A DNA stretch of 7,675 nt. Source: Winogradskyella sp. (GTDB lineage: Bacteria > Bacteroidota > Bacteroidia > Flavobacteriales > Flavobacteriaceae). Location of the stretch: contig JASBSE010000223.1 of assembly GCA_030149115.1 (NCBI GenBank), positions 1 through 7,675 of the forward strand. Direction: 5' to 3'. Positions 5,946 through 7,675 of this stretch are shown here, in pieces. The notes beneath the pieces were generated by a model that did no database searches, had not been told where the DNA came from, and saw only the letters and a list, made by a program, of their open reading frames with translations. The stretch's first letter is position 1. Each line of letters starts with the position of its first letter. Both the position numbers and the translations under genes were made by a program.

Positions 5946-7580
5946 TTACTTCAAAATACTAGCATATTGTCCTGGGTTATTAAGTATACTAATTGCTTTC
6001 TTAATCTCTGGATTATTTGCTGTGTAATATGTATATAAACCTTCGCTATAAAAGAAACGTTTTATAATCTCATCAGTTAATAACGACTTTAATTGTACTT
6101 TATTACCATCTATAGCATTAGACTTGTAAGCTTGTAAAGTTTCTGACAGACGTTTGTATTCAGAACTTATAACCCCTTGTAATTCTTCTTCTTTAGCTAC
6201 AATCATAGCATCATTTAAGGCTTTTTCTGTTTTAGTTTCAAAATTAAAACCAGAGGATTTTAAATAATTTTTAAACGCTTTAAAATCACTATCAGATAAT
6301 TCAAACTCTTTTAAATTTTCAACGGAATTATTGTAATAATAATCTGTTGAAAAATTAAACACTAAGTTTTCGTTTAAGATGGCTTTTGTTATTGGTGTTT
6401 GTTTAGCGAATTCTACTTCAACATCTGGCTGTACACCACCACCATCGTAAACTGGTCTTCCATTTCTGGTTTTAAATTCATTGTAGTTTTCTTTTTTTAC
6501 ACGAGTAGCTTTACCGTTTTCATCTCTATTCCAATAATCTAAGGCTTGTATACAACGACCAGAAGGTGTATAATAACGTGATATTGTAATTTTCATTTGT
6601 GTACCATAGGTTAATGGTTTTGGGCGCTGTACTAAACCTTTACCAAAGCTACGCGTACCAACTACAACAGCTCTATCCATATCTTGTAAAGCACCAGAAA
6701 CAATTTCACTAGCTGAGGCACTATGACCATCTATTAGCACTACCAAAGGTATTTCTGTATCTACGGCATCACGCTTTGTGTAATATGTTTTATTGTACTT
6801 TTTAACTTTAGATTTGGTGGTTACCACTAATTGATTTTTTGGTACAAAGATGTTTGTAACATTAACAGCTTCACTTAATAATCCACCAGGATTTCCTCTT
6901 AAATCTAATATAAGTTGTTTAGCTCCTTGATTTTTTAAAGCTCTAAGCGCTCCTAAGGTTTCAGAAGACGCTTTGTTATTAAATTTTCTCAGTACAATAT
7001 AACCTGTTTTATCATTTATCATTGAGTAATGTGGTACTGCTTTAATCTCTAAGGACTCTCTAATAATTTTTACAGTATTAGTTTTTCCTTGTCTTTTATA
7101 TGTCACATTAACTTCAGTACCTGCAGCTCCTTGAAGTAAATTTGCAGCATCTTCTTTAAAGTCTGAAACCACAACATTATCTACCTTTATAATTTCGTCT
7201 CCAGCCTTTAAACCAGCTTTATCTGCAGCATAATCTTTATAAGGCTCTACAATGACCAGTTTGTCTTTTAGCGTTAAAACTTTAGCACCGATACCTGTAT
7301 AATCACCTGCATTATTAATTCTAGAAGCTTCTACATCTTGTTCATTATAAAATTGTGTATAAGGATCTAGATCATCTAACATACTTTTTATTGCCGTATC
7401 CATTAAATCACCAGGATTGGTTTCGTCTACATAGTTCATGTTTAATTCTTTAAACATGGTAGTAAAAATTTCTATCTGTTTTGCTATTTCAAAAAAGTCA
7501 TTTCTAAAAGCGGAGGTGGTGAGAAATATAACTGCTGCAATTACTGGCAGTACTATTCTTTTATGTAGGATTTTCTTCAT
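5946..7580 (-). CDS. S41 family C-terminal processing peptidase (CtpA/Prc-like)
   Basis: This periplasmic serine protease (544 aa) degrades or trims envelope proteins from their C-termini. Residues 1-24 form a signal peptide or membrane anchor (KRIVLPVIAAVIFLTTSAF) without a lipobox. A helical region (28-92) precedes the PDZ domain (about 93-175, with GIGAKV and AGLKAGDEIIKVDN), which recognises substrate tails. The catalytic core contains LILDLRGNPGG (223-233), DGHSASASEI (284-293) with nucleophile S289, and GTRSFGKGLVQ (308-318) with general base K314 and Q318. The 25-residue Ser-Lys spacing equals that of E. coli Prc (S452/K477). RPVYDGGGVQPDVEVE (375-390) closes the core, and a helical C-terminal region (about 395-544) follows, as in Bacteroidetes members. 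The start at 7580 lies inside the end of the preceding gene, in an A-rich AATAAAAATGAAG context, implying co-transcription with rnpA. Confidence 0.96.
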   Translation of the reverse strand: MKKILHKRIVLPVIAAVIFLTTSAFRNDFFEIAKQIEIFTTMFKELNMNYVDETNPGDLMDTAIKSMLDDLDPYTQFYNEQDVEASRINNAGDYTGIGAKVLTLKDKLVIVEPYKDYAADKAGLKAGDEIIKVDNVVVSDFKEDAANLLQGAAGTEVNVTYKRQGKTNTVKIIRESLEIKAVPHYSMINDKTGYIVLRKFNNKASSETLGALRALKNQGAKQLILDLRGNPGGLLSEAVNVTNIFVPKNQLVVTTKSKVKKYNKTYYTKRDAVDTEIPLVVLIDGHSASASEIVSGALQDMDRAVVVGTRSFGKGLVQRPKPLTYGTQMKITISRYYTPSGRCIQALDYWNRDENGKATRVKKENYNEFKTRNGRPVYDGGGVQPDVEVEFAKQTPITKAILNENLVFNFSTDYYYNNSVENLKEFELSDSDFKAFKNYLKSSGFNFETKTEKALNDAMIVAKEEELQGVISSEYKRLSETLQAYKSNAIDGNKVQLKSLLTDEIIKRFFYSEGLYTYYTANNPEIKKAISILNNPGQYASILK

Positions 7581-7675
7581 TTTTATTAGTTTTATTTAAG
7601 AACTTCTCAAATAACAATTTCATCTTGCTATCAATTGCATCAAAAGATGTTCCATCCTTACTAAGATACAATATC
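7561..7675 (-). CDS. rnpA: Probable RNase P protein component, C-terminal end (cut by window edge)
   Basis: An open frame enters from the right edge and runs 37 residues to a TAA at 7561-7563. It reads ILYLSKDGTSFDAIDSKMKL, then LFEKFLNKTNKNEENPT. The pattern of a hydrophobic strand (ILYLSK), then an F-x-x-I-D-S-K-M-K-x-L-L-like helix and a short polar tail matches the C-terminus of Bacteroidetes RnpA proteins. In that group rnpA is, to my recollection, commonly followed by an S41 protease gene. RnpA is the protein subunit of RNase P, which matures tRNA 5' ends. The frame overlaps the protease start by 20 bases, in a different frame. With only 37 residues visible and no catalytic-core motif, the name rests on weak sequence similarity plus gene order. 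Confidence 0.6.
   Translation of the reverse strand, partial: ILYLSKDGTSFDAIDSKMKLLFEKFLNKTNKNEENPT

Overview
The window is AT-rich, uses A-rich translation starts, carries a Bacteroidetes-type promoter motif (TAnnTTTG) and encodes a protein with a type IX secretion (T9SS) C-terminal sorting domain. Together these point to a marine or environmental member of the Bacteroidota, most likely Flavobacteriaceae. Apart from one probably accessory gene, this looks like ordinary chromosome. I see no transposase, phage gene, CRISPR array, tRNA or rRNA.

Layout. 1-983 (minus): the N-terminal 327 residues of ribonuclease R, running off the left edge. 1177-2634 (minus): a secreted protein made of a seven-repeat FG-GAP-like beta-propeller plus a T9SS sorting tail. 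It has a strong terminator at 1120-1153, and 15-bp direct repeats bracket gene and terminator. 2635-3196: a 562-bp AT-rich intergenic region holding the rpiB promoter. 3197-5004 (plus): a compact three-gene run of rpiB, a CDF zinc/cation exporter and an ElaA-like GNAT acetyltransferase. 5001-5846 (minus): a periplasmic protein with two OmpA-like domains, whose stop codon interlocks with that of the acetyltransferase. 5946-7580 (minus): an S41 C-terminal processing protease. 7561-7675 (minus): the probable end of rnpA (RNase P protein), overlapping the protease start.

How the genes relate. RNase R and RNase P protein are RNA-processing housekeeping genes. RpiB serves the non-oxidative pentose phosphate pathway. 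The CDF protein exports divalent metal. The OmpA-like protein and the S41 protease act in the envelope. The plus-strand trio is probably co-transcribed, but its products share no obvious pathway. The most interesting parts are the propeller gene, which shows recent internal duplication of a two-blade unit and a possible insertion footprint, and the degenerate second OmpA domain. I found no convincing new multi-gene system.
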